Below, one piece after another: positions 1 through 14,287 of a stretch of DNA of 64,000 bases. A program made the translations under genes and the position numbers. The notes below the pieces were generated by a model. The model ran no database searches. It saw nothing but the letters and a program-made list of their open reading frames with translations, and was not told the DNA's origin. The DNA comes from Tethya wilhelma (lineage: Eukaryota > Porifera > Demospongiae > Tethyida > Tethyidae). The DNA is taken from the NCBI GenBank assembly GCA_964030475.1, contig CAXIPT010000002.1, positions 12,527,057 to 12,591,056 of the forward strand. The letters run 5' to 3'. How positions within the stretch are numbered: the stretch's first letter is position 1; each line of letters opens with the position of its first letter.

Positions 1-210
1 AAAGGTTCTTGGGTTCTCCAATAGTTTTGATGGGAAATGGTTCTTGGGTTCTCCAATAGTTTTAATGGGAAAAGGTTCTTGGGTTCTCCAATAGTTTTAA
101 TGGGAAAAGGTTCTTGGGTTCTCCAATAGTTTTGATGGGAAATGGTTCTTGGGTTCTCCAATAGTTTTAATGGGAAAAGGTTCTTGGGTTCTCCACTAGT
201 TTTAGTGGGA
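1..210. repeat. 35-bp minisatellite, six copies
   Basis: A unit containing GGTTCTTGGGTTCTCC recurs with a 35-base step (first copies begin near 4, 39, 74, 109, 144 and 179). The window opens inside the array. A second array with the same unit lies at 30557-30735, and both are followed by the same sequence, so they are the left edges of one duplicated segment that carries a YIPF3 copy. Confidence 0.95.
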
Positions 211-768
211 AATGCATAGCATAGCACATGGAGCAGGAGTTTGAGTATTGAGGTAGAAACGGAGATTTGTCAATCTTAGTTGATGGGTTTGGAGTTCATA
301 ACCAACTGTACCACAAAATTGTCCACTAGCTAAATAGTAAGGCATAGCTGTAGCTGATAAAATTGAAACACAAAGCTACTCAACATCGAGCTGAGCTCTC
401 GTGATAACAATTTTTTGTATAAACCCTGGTCACATGCATCAGATAGAAGATGTGAGTGAATTTTAAGTTTTATGTACTACAATGAAGTCAGACTTTGTGA
501 AGAACACAATATACATGATTCAAATTTACCTATTATCAGCATAATAGCTAGACTTGAATGGTAGCTTATCATCTTTCCTGTAGAAAGGGTGTGTCACGTT
601 GACTTTGTTACGACGCACAGACAAGATACTGCAGAGTCGCGTACGCATGCGCATTAATTCGTGCACGCACTGTAGGGCGCGCGCACGGCTTGCATATTGC
701 ATGGTAAAGATCGTTGGTGCGCTTTACATAGAACTTTGTTATGAGCCAGACTCTGGCCTCAGAAAGTA
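211..768 (+). other. 5' flank and untranslated region of YIPF3 copy 1
   Basis: No coding exon is seen. The stretch is AT-rich up to about 600, then CpG-rich from about 600 to 700, as expected of a housekeeping promoter. The same sequence lies before copy 5 (30736-31303), and its CpG-rich part recurs before copy 4 (10288-10422). The transcript start cannot be placed. Confidence 0.5.
643..653. promoter_or_regulatory. NRF1-like palindromic site upstream of YIPF3
   Basis: ACGCATGCGCA resembles the NRF1 binding consensus of animal CpG promoters. It is kept before YIPF3 copies 1, 4 and 5, about 120 bases upstream of each start codon. A perfect version (TGCGCATGCGCA) also sits in the dispersed repeats near 7050 and 15460, so the motif alone is weak evidence of function. 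Confidence 0.35.
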
Positions 769-3251
<2,483 letters not shown>

Positions 3252-3864
3252 CAACAAGAACATGAGCCCAGTACATGTATATACCAGTGCATGAACAACA
3301 CTGCATCTCTATTGAATACTCTGTCGTAACAGTTATGTACACATTTAGTATTTTAAAATTTATTAAGTGAATCATTGACATAATAAATTGATCCCAATCC
3401 CAATACCACAATATGGGACAGAATTGCCAGACTTCCAGATTAGTAGTTATAAATTAATGAATTTAACTACTTAGAGTCTAAACATTATACCAATCACACA
3501 TGCACAATGTAAAGCAAGGCATCACATATGATACCTCCAGATTAGAGGTAGAAAATTTACCAGGACTGCCTGTCCGTCGCCGTAGTTGCCGAGAGTGCCA
3601 CTGGAGCAACTATTTACCCCTTAAATACCCAAACTGCAGCCAATCAGATTGCAGCAACACTCAGCATGACACACATGCGCACTCTTGGCATCAATGAGAA
3701 CTATTTTCCCATCTAATTCACTGTGTTCAAACGATAGAAAATACATTTCCTATTATATATATCAGGAGCTTAATAAGCTCGTACTATTATTTATGCAAAG
3801 AGAGCCTACAAATAGGAATGGGGATAATGCATTATTCAGTGACATGATAATTCATTGACTACAG
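3252..3864. other. Spacer between YIPF3 copies 1 and 2
   Basis: The first part is the 3' untranslated region and flank of copy 1; a near copy follows copy 4 (14552-14745). From about 3750 the sequence matches YIPF3 intron 3 and leads into the exon 4 remnant of copy 2. No other gene is visible. Confidence 0.6.
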
Positions 3865-4226
3865 TTGTGGCTAGGAAACAGTCTACTCAGAAGTTCATCA
3901 ACACCTATGCTCACATTGATTTCCTCTGACCTTACTTTGACATTGAACCAAAGGAATTCAGAAACAGGTATATATTATTTAAGGAGACACTCATATACAG
4001 TACATAACGTGTTTAATATTAACACATTTAGGTTGATGTTTTCATCCATCACAAGTAGAGTTGTTGGAGCACCACAGGTAAGGGGGTTTCCCAATTCCAC
4101 TTAGTTGTAACAACGTGTTGTGGTCCTCTGATGTTGACTCTGGAGAATGAAGTCATCTGGTCATGAAGTGGTGAGTCAGTGTGTAGAGTTATAATTGGGT
4201 CTAAAAATGCCTATGTTGTTTGTAAT

Positions 4227-4227
<1 letters not shown>

Positions 4228-4271
<44 letters not shown>
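4228..4271. repeat. (AC)n microsatellite, YIPF3 copy 2 intron 6
   Basis: Orthologous to the run at 2166-2205 and likewise abutting the exon 7 acceptor. Confidence 0.95.
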
Positions 4272-4273
<2 letters not shown>

Positions 4274-5109
4274 AGGAAGGGACTCTAATCGGTACTGCAA
4301 TGACCATCTGTTTTGGCTACTGACTGAGAGTGTCCAGTCTCCTGTTCTTCCTCTCCTACATCTTCAATGCTCACTTATCACTGGTGCAGGTCTTCTCTAC
4401 CACGGTATGTTATGATCATTGCCTCTCATTGTCAGCCTGGTTTCCAAGAGGCCCTCCCTATTTGTGTATTGATACCTAATAGTACGAGGGAAGGTCTGGG
4501 AATGTGTTTTTTCATGGATATCACTAGAGATAATCTCACTACTGTTGGTTTCATGTTCTTCTCATAATCCTCTCTTCATCATTTTTTGGTGCCGTGGGAC
4601 TAGTCTACTATTTGTTTGCATTGTTGGGCATACTATCCCAGGATGAACATTAGATTGTGGTCATTGTGTCACAAACTGTTTACTGGAATCATCATCATGT
4701 GCCTTTGAATATCACTATTATGCAGTTGTACAACTGACAAGAAAATCTTGAGATGTGTTCTTGTGGTGAACACTAAATTTAGGTTTGACTACTGAACTAG
4801 CAAAAGGTTTAAAAAATGCCAGCAAAATTTTCCTGATCTATTTAGCAAAACCTCCTATCATCACTGCCTGTTCCACTCTTCTCATATAGGGCTATTCTAT
4901 GAGTGGTCACTGTAGTGTACTGCTCCTCAGTACAGTGTTTGATCATTATGGTAGTCCTGGTGTGTTCTACGCTCTCTGGATCATTCTTGGAAGACTATCA
5001 GCTTTGAAAATGGTACGATGTGTGCACACACACACCAAAAAAAAATAAACTGTTTCAGCTACCTCTGAGGGCCACTGCCTGTGCACTAAGCTGGCATGAG
5101 ACGATTCTC

Positions 5110-5238
5110 TCAGCAGGTGTTACGGGCATCAAGAGGACCCACCTGGGCCATACAGTCCCCAGAAAACTCCAGGTACTCATTCACAGCTGAGTCGACTGGT
5201 GGGAAGGTGTTAGATGGAGCATTAGGCACTGCACCACC
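5110..5238 (-). pseudogene. Orphan coding-like exon inside YIPF3 copy 2
   Basis: On the minus strand this stretch reads openly, with the pieces NAPSNTFPPVDSAV and NEYLEFSGDCMAQV, and ends in a stop near 5110. It is absent from intron 8 of copies 1 and 4, so it was inserted after duplication. The composition looks coding and it could be the last exon of an unrelated gene. I do not recognise it, and no partner exon is visible nearby. Confidence 0.3.
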
Positions 5239-5241
5239 ATG

Positions 5242-5256
5242 CACACACACACACAC

Positions 5257-5299
<43 letters not shown>
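5242..5299. repeat. (AC)n microsatellite, YIPF3 copy 2 intron 8
   Basis: AC run with a single internal G, in the same intron position as 2964-3009. Confidence 0.95.
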
Positions 5300-5300
<1 letters not shown>

Positions 5301-5580
5301 TTCATAGTATTCCCAATCCACTCCAAGTAATAAGTGTTGAAACATGTTGCATTTATTATGTGCATTATCCCTGGACTCAGGTTGGTGTGTATATCTCCAG
5401 AACGTGGCGTCTTAGAGAAGGGATAGTGTTGGGAGGAGTGAGTGTAGTCCTACACCTGCTGTCCATCCTCTACCTCAGATGGGAGTACCACAAGGTCTAT
5501 GAAGGTAGGAGCCACATGCATGCAATCATACTTTGATATCCAGTTGTGTTACACTTTATGCAGAAGCATTTCAGCATTAG

Positions 5581-6059
5581 AAACAACAAGAATCATCAAC
5601 CCAGACTCTTAAGAGTGCTCAACAACTCCTAGTTATGTTGATGCACTGTAATAATGGTTATGTCATGGATAATGTGTACCATTATTATGCATTAAATTTG
5701 TACCCTTTTCCTGTTGTACAATGTACACTGTGGTTATAATTATTAATTTTAGCATTTTTTTGATTATTTTTAATTCCCCATGATAACAATTTATATAATT
5801 ATTCTGTGCCTGATTTTAATTGTTAATGCATGCCTTTGATATGTTAGTAGTATATACAATGTCAACATGTCAATGTGTAGAGAGTGTAGCAATTAAACTG
5901 AGATGAGCTTAGCTACATCTCACAGAAGCTAAGTCTACACTAGCACAATTTGTCATGTGATCATTAATTCCTAATATTGATCAACTTGGCATGCAGAATT
6001 ATATAAATTGAGTAAATGACCATTCAATTTCAGGAGTGCTAAAAGAGTAAGTACTGCCC
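5581..6059. other. AT-rich spacer
   Basis: No coding exon or recognisable repeat is visible. The strand-neutral AT-rich sequence ends where intron 5 of the next YIPF3 fragment starts. Confidence 0.5.
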
Positions 6060-6460
6060 TGTAAGGGATTTCCCCGTCCACTTTAACTTGGGATAGCTAG
6101 TGTACATGTCATGATGACAGTGCATGTGTGTGTGTGTGTGTGTGTGTGCGTGTGTGTGTGTGTGTGCCAGTACTTATAGGATGTCCATTCTGAGTTGTAT
6201 GGTCCTCTGATGTTGACTCTGAGTCTTATGGCTGTCATCCTCTATATGGAATGAAGTCATCTGGTCATGAAGTGGTGAACGTGTAGGGTTGGTTGGGTCT
6301 AGAAATGCCAATATGTTGTTTGTAATGCTCATATACATGATAGTTGCAGATCCACACATGTACACACACACATACAGGAGGAAGGGACTATGTACTTTTG
6401 TTTTGGAAACTTTATTCACTTTGTCCTCTACCTCAGATGGGAGTACCACAAGGTCTTGAA
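6060..6460 (+). pseudogene. YIPF3 copy 3, fragment
   Basis: Part of intron 5, an exon 6 remnant (6180-6275) with a two-base insertion that breaks the frame after LLY, the first bases of exon 7 (GAGGAAGGGACTA) and then a jump to the end of exon 9 (about 6420-6456). A (TG)n run at 6125-6166 lies in the intron. Exons 7 to 9 are mostly deleted. Confidence 0.85.
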
Positions 6461-6554
6461 AGTAATGAGGGATGAGTGATGTGATTATTGTTGCACTAAT
6501 GTAACTCTGATGCATGATGATCAGCTTTTGTGTGCTGCATGGGACAGTACTATG

Positions 6555-6942
6555 CAAGTAGTAAAAATTTTGAAAAAAAAGCAGTGTATAGGAATGGGCA
6601 GTGCGGTAAAAAGTATTGGAACAAGGTAGGGTCTCAATTTCGGCACATGACTACTTCATTTTTATTTTTTAACCCTCATATGGATTTTTCAGTGTCGTGT
6701 TGCAATAATCTGTACACTATAATAGTACCATAGCTTATCATAATTATTGCATTGGTTCACTATTATAATAATTATTTGGCTAAGCAATGGAGTATAAACT
6801 ATAATAGATAGGTATATAACCTGCTGGCCAAGAGTTGGGCATAAAAATGAAGTAGTCATGTGCCGAAACTGAGACCCTACCTTGTTCCAATACTTTTTAC
6901 CGCACTACCCATTCCTACACTACTTATTTTTTTACTACTTGT
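6555..6942. mobile_element. Foldback MITE, family I, copy 1
   Basis: Two arms of about 100 bases in inverted orientation (about 6555-6660 and 6843-6942) flank a loop of about 180 bases. Both arms carry the GGAACAAGG, GCACATGACTACTTCAT and AGTAGTAAA motifs or their complements. A second full copy lies at 14946-15350 and a worn piece at about 12570-12680. There is no coding capacity, so it is non-autonomous. The parent transposon is not in the window. Confidence 0.8.
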
Positions 6943-7540
6943 TCATTCACTTTTTTCAACACTACAGTGTGGAGACTATCAGAGACTGGTTAGTCCCTAC
7001 AAAAAGCTTGAGTCTCAGCTACATGCACTTCATTATGCTAGAGGCTAGTGCGCATGCGCATAATAATGCCACGTGGATAATGACCTTTGAACTCTACCTA
7101 CAAAGATGGCTGCATTGTAGCACATGAATTTATACACTAAGTTTCAAAGCTTTCTAGTTTTTGTTCAGGCCTATTTACGATGAAAACGAGTATAGAGGAA
7201 CGTACTACCCAAGAAAAGAACTTACTTTGTGGCGTCAAAGTTGGCTCAACACTTTCTGGTTCTCTGGAAATCGTTTTCAAGTACTGAAGTGAGTTAGAAG
7301 GAAGGAAGTAAGTAAGTTAGGAGAACAAAATTGCACTAGTGTGGCTTCTCGCAAGCGCTCTCTATACGAGTGATCAGAAAAGTTTCGGCAAAGTTTAAGC
7401 CTTCCATGCAGTTGGTTTTCTGAAAGGAGAGCCTCTGAGCAAGTTTGAAGCCTCTACTTTGTGTTGTTAGATTTTTATGGCGATAAATATTTTGTATTGC
7501 TTATATGGGACAGTGAAAAACTACAACTGGCTGGTAAAAT
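6943..7540. repeat. Dispersed composite repeat, copy 1
   Basis: From CAACACTACAGTGTGGAGAC to GTATTGCTTATATGGGACAG this stretch recurs at 15351-15950 and in part at 24432-24930, with a worn reverse copy near 13190-13420. It follows the family I foldback directly in the first two places, so the two may move or duplicate as one unit. It contains the palindrome GTGCGCATGCGCA. No open frame is shared by the copies. Confidence 0.7.
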
Positions 7541-7760
7541 TATTTTATACAGCTCTCCCAGACTAGAAGCACTTCTGCTTATAGAGTCACTAAATAATAT
7601 AATGACATTAGCCAATATTAGCTGGTGTCAATAGAATTCTTGCTATTTTTGGTGAATTGCACAATATCCTGTTTTATGATGATCACATGCATGCATGCAT
7701 GCACACCATGCACATGTGCACACCATGCACATGTGCACATGCACAATTTTTCTGCATCCT

Positions 7761-7768
7761 TATATAAG
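7761..7768 (+). promoter_or_regulatory. TATA box of membrane-family gene A
   Basis: TATATAAG lies 78 bases before the ATG of gene A. Other members have a TATA-like element at a similar distance (for example TATAAAG at 51533 before gene G). Confidence 0.5.
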
Positions 7769-7845
7769 GTGTAGGATCATAATAATTATAGTTCAAGTAA
7801 CAGATAAAAATGCTACCTGGATAGATTGATGATTTTATAGAATGC

Positions 7846-10159
7846 ATGACTGCCTTATTTAAGCTGATCCTTCTAAGCTTAGTGATATTTCCACAAGTTG
7901 CAGTACTGCAGAGACCACCCAGTGAATCTGATCAAGTTTACTTTTATTCAACGGGAACATCACAACGGCATTTATTTGAAGTATTTGAACAAGCTCTCCT
8001 AAGCAGTTCCCAAAACTTGTTTAATCTTCAAAAGGCATTTTTCAATCCTGAGGGAACATCTCCATCAAGAGTGAAGATTAATGTAACCACTACCATTGGT
8101 AAAATACTATGTTTGTCACCTAACTTTATTAATGAGTGTGATGATCATGATGCAGATACATTATCATTTGGTGGCAAAACTTACTACTTGGCCATAGTAG
8201 GTTTTTTCTATAACAATTGCACTACTTCAGATGAATTATGGGAAACACATTGTCCTCAGGCCTGTAGTTATAACAGTTCCTGTCATGATTGTTGGATACG
8301 TACCAGCACAAATCATTACGAAAAATCCACATCTTCAGACATCTTTATGTGGGTTGATACAAGCTACAGTCGTAAACAGGGCACCATTAGTGATCTTTTA
8401 TTAAATAAAGCCATGCTAATGACACTTATATATTTGGATTCTATGGCAATTCAAATATTTTCAAAAATACCATCAACAAACAGTTTTAACCAAGAGCTTG
8501 GAGGATCGTATGGGACCATCATCCTTGACTCTGATTTCTATGCACATCTCAACAGTGAGTTACCGCAGCTCAACTTAGCTCTAAACATATCTGAACTTGA
8601 CTTCATGCCTTGTGAACAAGATGTGATCGAAACAATTGATCTTCTACTAATGTGGGTTAGTATGATAATAATCATAACTAATAATATAGTGTACTGGTCT
8701 TGATAAAAATTGGTTCACCACGATTCTGAGGGGAGGCTGGCTATGATATGGTTGGTCTCAAGGACCATATTATTATAGTGAATTTCCTAGCTAGCTGTAC
8801 TTCAGACTGCCATTTGACTTTTTTGGCCAATTAATTATTATTAAATGAATATAAGGCCAAATTGAATATTAGTTTTTTGTTGATGTACATAATTTTTAAA
8901 TTTTAAGGCTATTATCATTGTACTATTATAAACTTTTGCAGGCAAAAGCATATGCACGTGCTGGCAAGACAACAACAGTTGGTGAAAAATTTGAAATTGA
9001 TCGTGGGATAATATGGACAATAGATCAAGGAATATATCAACCTACTTCGGTGTACGCCTTCTACAATGTAAACCAAGTTTGCACTATGGTCACTTTCATC
9101 TTTGTCCTTATAAATTTACTAACACTTTTGTTGGAATACTTTTTCCTTGAAAAAATCGCAAAATATTTGCTCAACAGCCCCAATGATCATGTGGTGGGTC
9201 ATATCTACTGGTCCCTTTCCTTGTTTGTTGGCTTATTCAACATAACACTGATGTGTTGGAATTTACACTTTTTCCAGAATGTGACACTTGAAGTTTTTCC
9301 TACAACAGCAATAGGAATGTTATCAGCAAAGATTGTTTCATTCATTATTATGACACTACTGGAGCCTTTCATTGCTTTGAAGGCTGCAAAATCTGTTAAA
9401 GTTGTGCCAGTGAACATTGCAGCAACTATTGTAGTTGGTTTTGTATTAGCTTTTTCTTGTTTACTTTACTGCAGTTTTATTTTTCTAGCTGTTTTTTTAG
9501 CAAAATGCCTTGTGAATTGCTTCAAGAATTGCTTGAATGTCAGGACAACCTCTTGCATACCTAATGACTTGAGCCCTCTTCACAGTCTGGTTCTCGTGAA
9601 TGTTCTTTGGTTTATTCATGAACTAGAGTCAATTGGTCTAGTCTTTCTGTTCATGGTTGTTAATGACCCACCAGTGATGTTGACTACACTCACTTTAGCA
9701 ATCCTACTGTTTGTTTGTACGATCGCAATGTTTTATTTTATGTTTAAAATTATTAAGGAGAAATCAAGAAATTACTTAAAGTTTGTCAATATTATCTTCA
9801 GTTTTGTCTTTTGGATAGGAGTCATGGCTTTGCTAGTTTGTTTTACTATGCTCTATTTAGCCTTTCTTGATTATGGTTTCAACTATAGCAGTGTACTTGG
9901 TTTTGTTCTCTCAGCTATTCCACCTTCAATTATTTTTGTACTTGGTATATACTTTAGAGAAAGTTTTTCTCACAGAGACCAAACTGATTCAAGGGGTACA
10001 CTACCAACTCAGCATTGCCAAATGAATGACGATCAGGATGGACAACAAAATAATTCACACTCAGTTCGAGTGGGTCCTAATCATTCACATATGCCCCCCA
10101 GTGTCCGATCTAGATTGAATGCCGAGCCACCAAATGAAAATACACCACTTATTCAATAA
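7846..10159 (+). CDS. Membrane-family gene A: secreted-type ectodomain plus multi-TM domain, unknown function
   Basis: Exon 1 is 7846-8655 and exon 2 is 8942-10159. The intron is GT-AG, phase 0, 286 bp, and the product is 675 aa. Residues 1-20 form a signal peptide, which supports the start. The ectodomain has conserved cysteines, including ACSYNSSCHDCWIRT near 139-153 and FMPC at 253-256, and N-x-S/T sites. Exon 2 opens with AKAYARAG, then DRGI, and holds about eight hydrophobic segments. The motif YGFNYSS precedes the last one, which contains LSAIPPSIIFVLG. The tail ends ENTPLIQ. It is the most diverged full member and lies 25 kb from the main cluster, among YIPF3 copies. I do not recognise the family. 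A receptor or channel-like surface or endosomal protein is inference only. Confidence 0.85.
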
Positions 10160-10422
10160 TAAAATTAATTATTATTGTAACATGCTGGAATGATTTTTGT
10201 AATAGTTTACTTAATTTTTGCAATTTTATGATGTGTGCTATATAATAATATAATTAAATTTTTTGTCTGAGACCCCTGAAAGCTCGGAGTCGCGTACGCA
10301 TGCGCATTCAGATTGCACGGCCCAGCCGCTGCGCGCGTTGGCGCATGGCATTGGTAAAGATCGTTGGTGCGCTTTGCATTCTATAATGCATGGCAGTGTC
10401 AGAAAGCAGAAACTTCGAAGTA
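10160..10422. other. 3' flank of gene A and 5' flank of YIPF3 copy 4
   Basis: AT-rich 3' flank to about 10270, then a CpG-rich segment with CGTACGCATGCGCATT matching the promoter of YIPF3 copy 1. A short hairpin of the AGTCTGGC.AGCCAGACT type lies just downstream at about 10600-10620. Confidence 0.5.
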
Positions 10423-11543
10423 ATGGTAGGTCTAGATTCTAAGAAGAATGCTACATTCATGTATTCAAGTGCAATTTATTGTGTTTTCTTTTTCTTAATT
10501 AATACTTGTACAGGAGACCAAGAGAGATACTGTCATTGACTTAGTGAAGGTCAGAGTAGTGGGACTAATAATAGCAATGACTTTGAGTATACTTATCAGT
10601 CTGGCATAGCCAGACTATAAAGCGGCATGCATGTGAAGAGGAATTTATACTAGTCCCATGATGAGAGGTTGGATATGAGAATGCTGTACGTGTATGTTGC
10701 ATGTTCGACCAATCATTTTGACCTTTACTACTAACCATTTCAATCAAGAGACTTGATAACTTTCTTTCCATGATGCGCTGTAAGGGTGACCTTTGAACTC
10801 AGTTGTTGTTAGCAACCAAATTGCATCATAATTGACCATACTCACTCAAATAAAGAAATCGAGCCGTGTGATCCCCAATTCACTCAAAATGCAAGTGCCT
10901 GCTACTCTATTTACACAGAATCCTTCTGTGACACCCCATTACTTTGTGACACCTTTTGTTGAAAAAAATTGATTAAAGCGAACTTCAAAGCATCTTCAAA
11001 GGCTATACCACTTATGGGATATATCCAGTGCTGACATGCCAACAATGAATAATTCATGACCCAGATCTAGAATGATGATGTATTGGAGAAATATTGAATT
11101 GAATTTCATGTAATTGTACCACGAATTGCGATTGAAAGGGCTAATGTACATCTAGTGTGACTTTGCGTACCAGGCTCACTCCCTTCCTGTTATTTAGTGT
11201 GAAAGGGCCTACATGTTTTGTATGAGCCCGTGGGAACGAGGCCAATGTTCACTCACTAATGCAATAACTCATCGACTGCAGTTATCAACTTATGGCAAGC
11301 TGGAAAACAGTCTACTCAGAAGTTCATCAACACCTATGCTCACATTGATTTCCTCCGACCTTACTTTGACATTGAACCAAAGGAATTCAGAAACAGGTAA
11401 AGGGTTCTAAGATACTAATATACATAGTCTGTTTAACATCTCACACATTCAGGTTGATGTTTTCATTCATATCCCAAATAGAGTTGCTGGAACACCACAG
11501 GTAAGGGGATTCCCCATCCACTTGAGTTGTGACTGAGTGTAAA

Positions 11544-11547
<4 letters not shown>

Positions 11548-11590
<43 letters not shown>
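11548..11590. repeat. (TG)n microsatellite in YIPF3 copy 4
   Basis: Pure TG run in the remnant of intron 5, longer than the short runs in copies 1 and 5. Confidence 0.95.
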
Positions 11591-11591
<1 letters not shown>

Positions 11592-11724
11592 CTAAAGTCA
11601 TCTGGTCATGAAGTGGTGAGTCACTGAGTTAATTGAGTCTAGAAATGCCTGTGTTGTTTGTGATGCTTAAACATGAGAGTTGCAGTACCATACACACACA
11701 CCGTGCATCAATTGAGTGCGGCAC

Positions 11725-11867
11725 ACTAAAGGGTATGCAACTATATATTTTGTTTTCCATGGATTGACCCCCTGTGACCCCTAGTTACTCAATTGTCACC
11801 TCCACCCATCTAGTAGCAGGCAAATTGGCCTATAAAAACTTAATTTGGTTGCTAGGCAATGGCAAAC
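11725..11867. repeat. Dispersed repeat next to (AC)n, copy 1
   Basis: Contains GCAACTAT, TGTGACCCCTAG, TGTCACCTCCACCCA and GGTTGCTAGGCAATGGC, followed directly by an AC run. Other copies are at 14112-14237, 48942-49057 and 62700-62775. Each touches a long (AC)n or (TG)n tract, so the microsatellite seems to be part of the mobile unit. Confidence 0.65.
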
Positions 11868-12006
11868 ACACACACACACACACAGTAGGAAAGGATTCTA
11901 ATTGGTACTGCAATGGCCATCTGTTTCGACTACTGGCTGGGATTATTCAGTCTTTTGTTCTTCTTCAATGCTCACTTATCACTTGTGCAAGTTTTCTCTA
12001 TCACGG

Positions 12007-12975
12007 TATGTTATGATGATCTTATTGTCAGCCTGGTTTCTCAGGCCCTTTCCTGTTTGTATATTAAATATGCAATAATATAATTATTCCTAATGAGAGA
12101 ACACAAGGGAAGGTCAGGGAATGAGGCTTTTCATGCATGGATCCATATCACTATAGATACTCTCACTACAGTTGGTTGACTATCTTCCCATAATCTTCTT
12201 ATCCATCAGTTTTGGTGGGACTAGTCTGCTATTTGTTTGTGTTGTTTGGCATAGTTTCTCAGAATGAACATTGCGCATTGTGGCCATGCACTGGTAAGAT
12301 CATTGTGTCACAAGCTGTTTACTGAATCAGCATCATTCATCTGCCTTGAAATATCACCATTCTATACTGAGTTGCACAACTTGCATACTGTAGATCATGA
12401 AAATTTTGCCTTGCACTTTTGTGGTGATCACAAAATTTAGGTCTGTATTATATTGTATGGCTCCAAATTTTCGTGGCACAATATTTTCGGGAATTTCGTG
12501 ATTTGACCATAATTATATATAATTATCATGAACATTTAGAAAATTGTCTATTGGCAATATGATTTCAGAGACTGAAAATGAAGTAGTCATGTGCTGAAGT
12601 TCTGAGTCTTGCCTTGTTTCATTGCCACTTTTATTGCATTGCCCATTCCTACACTGCTTATTTTCACTACTTGTTATTATTATGTCCCTACAAATAATTT
12701 TATGCCTTCTGTTTTTACAAAAAAAAAAAAAATAATAATGAGATTCATGACATTGTGTACGTGTACGTGTGCAAAACCCACGGCGCGACATGAGGTTAGG
12801 GAATTCCCCAGGGGACTGAGGGGAGTCTCCTTCATTTATGTTATTAACAATAATTATTAGGAGGTGAGGCTAGTAAGGTAATTTGAGGGTATTATTTTGT
12901 TTCCAAAAATTCACAGTTACTGTTTAGCTGAAGCACTGATTGCTATTCAATTGCCAACTTATCCTTCTTGAAGAG
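12007..12975. other. Insertion within YIPF3 copy 4: repeat remnants
   Basis: To about 12350 this is diverged YIPF3 intron 7. Near 12471-12570 is a segment like the TIR element at 48789-48939 (CTCCAAATTTTCGTGGCACAATA). At 12570-12680 is one arm of the family I foldback. An A-rich run lies at 12720. No intact gene is visible. Confidence 0.5.
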
Positions 12976-13090
12976 ATGACTGAATCCTCCAATATCGAAG
13001 CAGACACCTCACTTCCTGCCAGGCATGTAGGAAACATTTCCATACAAGAGGAGAGGAATACCAACATTAATGCTACCAACAGCATTGATG
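12976..13090 (+). CDS. Possible orphan first exon
   Basis: ATG at 12976 opens a 115-base frame (38 codons plus one base) ending at a good donor, GATG|GTGAGC. The predicted piece begins MTESSNIEADTSLPARH and is hydrophilic and acidic. No downstream exon can be linked because the sequence breaks at the n at 13638. It might be the 5' exon of the HECT-type gene remnant at 17179, or chance. Confidence 0.25.
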
Positions 13091-13637
13091 GTGAGCTATT
13101 ATAATAGTGAATTCCAAATCCAAGTAAAACATTAATAAACAAAGTTGACCAGCTAAGAGAGAGAGACTTGTGTATAATAATAATTATTCTATAATATATC
13201 ATATGTACGGTAGTACGCATAGTATTCTAGTAGGAATGGGCCACTGTCTCATAGACACAATACCAAAATGTTTATGCTCATAAATTTTCAGAGAATGACA
13301 GCTTTGTATATTTTTCTAACTGCATTCATCAACAACTCACGGAAACTTTAGAGCACTCTGCAGAGAGCGCTGGCGGGAAGCCAGAACAATGCAAATTTGC
13401 TTCCTAACTGACCGTGGCAAACTTGAACGCGCCGCGATTCCCAGACAAACAAAAGACATTCAGCCAGCTTTGGTTGTTACAGTGCAACTTGACTTCATCC
13501 GAACTACGTACTTGCATGTAGCAAGAGTATCATACGTATGGCTATCCACTTGACACAATACACCACTATACTACACAATTTAACTGAACTTTCAGGGAAA
13601 GAAAGCTAAGCCTTCAAATGCATTTAATAGCCTCCCC
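13091..13637. other. Repeat remnants, no gene seen
   Basis: A worn reverse-orientation copy of the composite repeat lies at about 13190-13420 (GTACGGTAGTACGCATAG, AGAGCGCTGGCGGGAAG). The rest up to the n at 13638 shows nothing recognisable. Confidence 0.45.
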
Positions 13638-13638
13638 N

Positions 13639-13719
<81 letters not shown>
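13639..13719. repeat. (TC)n microsatellite beside an assembly join
   Basis: An 81-base TC run starts directly after an n. It is the only long TC tract in the window. Confidence 0.95.
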
Positions 13720-13720
<1 letters not shown>

Positions 13721-13971
13721 ATGGAGCTGGGATCTGCTGCCTGGTGAGCAACACAAACTGTGAGACTCTGCCGGTTCACCAGACCTTTGTAGAGGGTGTG
13801 CCGTCCTATAATGGGGTTAAACATCTTACCACGGAGTCCAAGGTGGCTTTGGTCCGTGGTTATCGCTTCCAAAAGCTTTAAACAAACTTGATGGTGCTGG
13901 GCTAGACAGTGCTCTTCATCTGTAGTGCAATTTTTTGGCTCCAACTACACAATGGACAAAATATACATATA
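13720..13971 (+). other. Short block between two assembly joins
   Basis: A frame of about 50 codons follows the TC run, with the piece GICCLVSNTNCETLPV, and ends at a stop near 13881. Similarity to a known family is not evident. The block ends at the n at 13972, after which YIPF3 exon 8 sequence starts abruptly, so its position here may be artificial. Confidence 0.35.
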
Positions 13972-13972
13972 N

Positions 13973-14234
13973 TGAGTGGTCACTGTAGTGTACTGCTCCT
14001 GAGTACAGTGTTTGATCATTATGGCAGTCTTGGTGTGTTCTACGCTCTCTGGATCATTCTTGGAGGACTATCAGCATTGAAAATGGTATATGATGCCCCC
14101 CCCCCACACACCTTAAGGGCATGCAACTATTTTGTTTGCCATTGACCCATTGTGACCCCTAGCTACTATATTGTCACCTCCACCAAGCCACTAACCAGCA
14201 ATTAGCCTATAAAACCTTTGGTTGCTTGGCAATG

Positions 14235-14287
<53 letters not shown>

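Larger units (their letters stand above)
3865..5580 (+). pseudogene. YIPF3 copy 2, decayed
   Basis: Remnants of exon 4 (3865-3968), exon 5 (4032-4077), a fused piece of exon 6 (about 4117-4171), exon 7 (4273-4404), exon 8 (4890-5012), exon 9 (5381-5504) and exon 10 (to the TAG at 5578-5580) stand in order. Exon 4 has lost four bases after TTGTGGC, exon 6 has a large internal deletion, and exon 7 has TGG changed to TGA in the YWLGV motif. Exons 1-3 are absent. Exons 8 and 9 remain nearly intact, so decay is recent. It cannot encode a full protein. Confidence 0.9.
10423..12006 (+). pseudogene. YIPF3 copy 4, 5' part, decayed
   Basis: The start codon (10423-10425) and donor are kept. Exon 2 (from 10514) is shortened after DTVIDL, and exon 3 is missing. 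Exon 4 (to 11398) has an eight-base insertion at its start. Exon 5 (about 11453-11501) has two extra bases, exon 6 is reduced to its last 20 bases, and exon 7 (about 11886-12006) has lost its first bases and part of the LLFFLSYI region. Exons 8-10 of the same copy resume at 13973 after an insertion and two assembly gaps. Confidence 0.85.

Noticed and set aside
6174..6557. 127-codon minus-strand frame
   Set aside because: It is antisense to the YIPF3 copy 3 fragment and has no domain.
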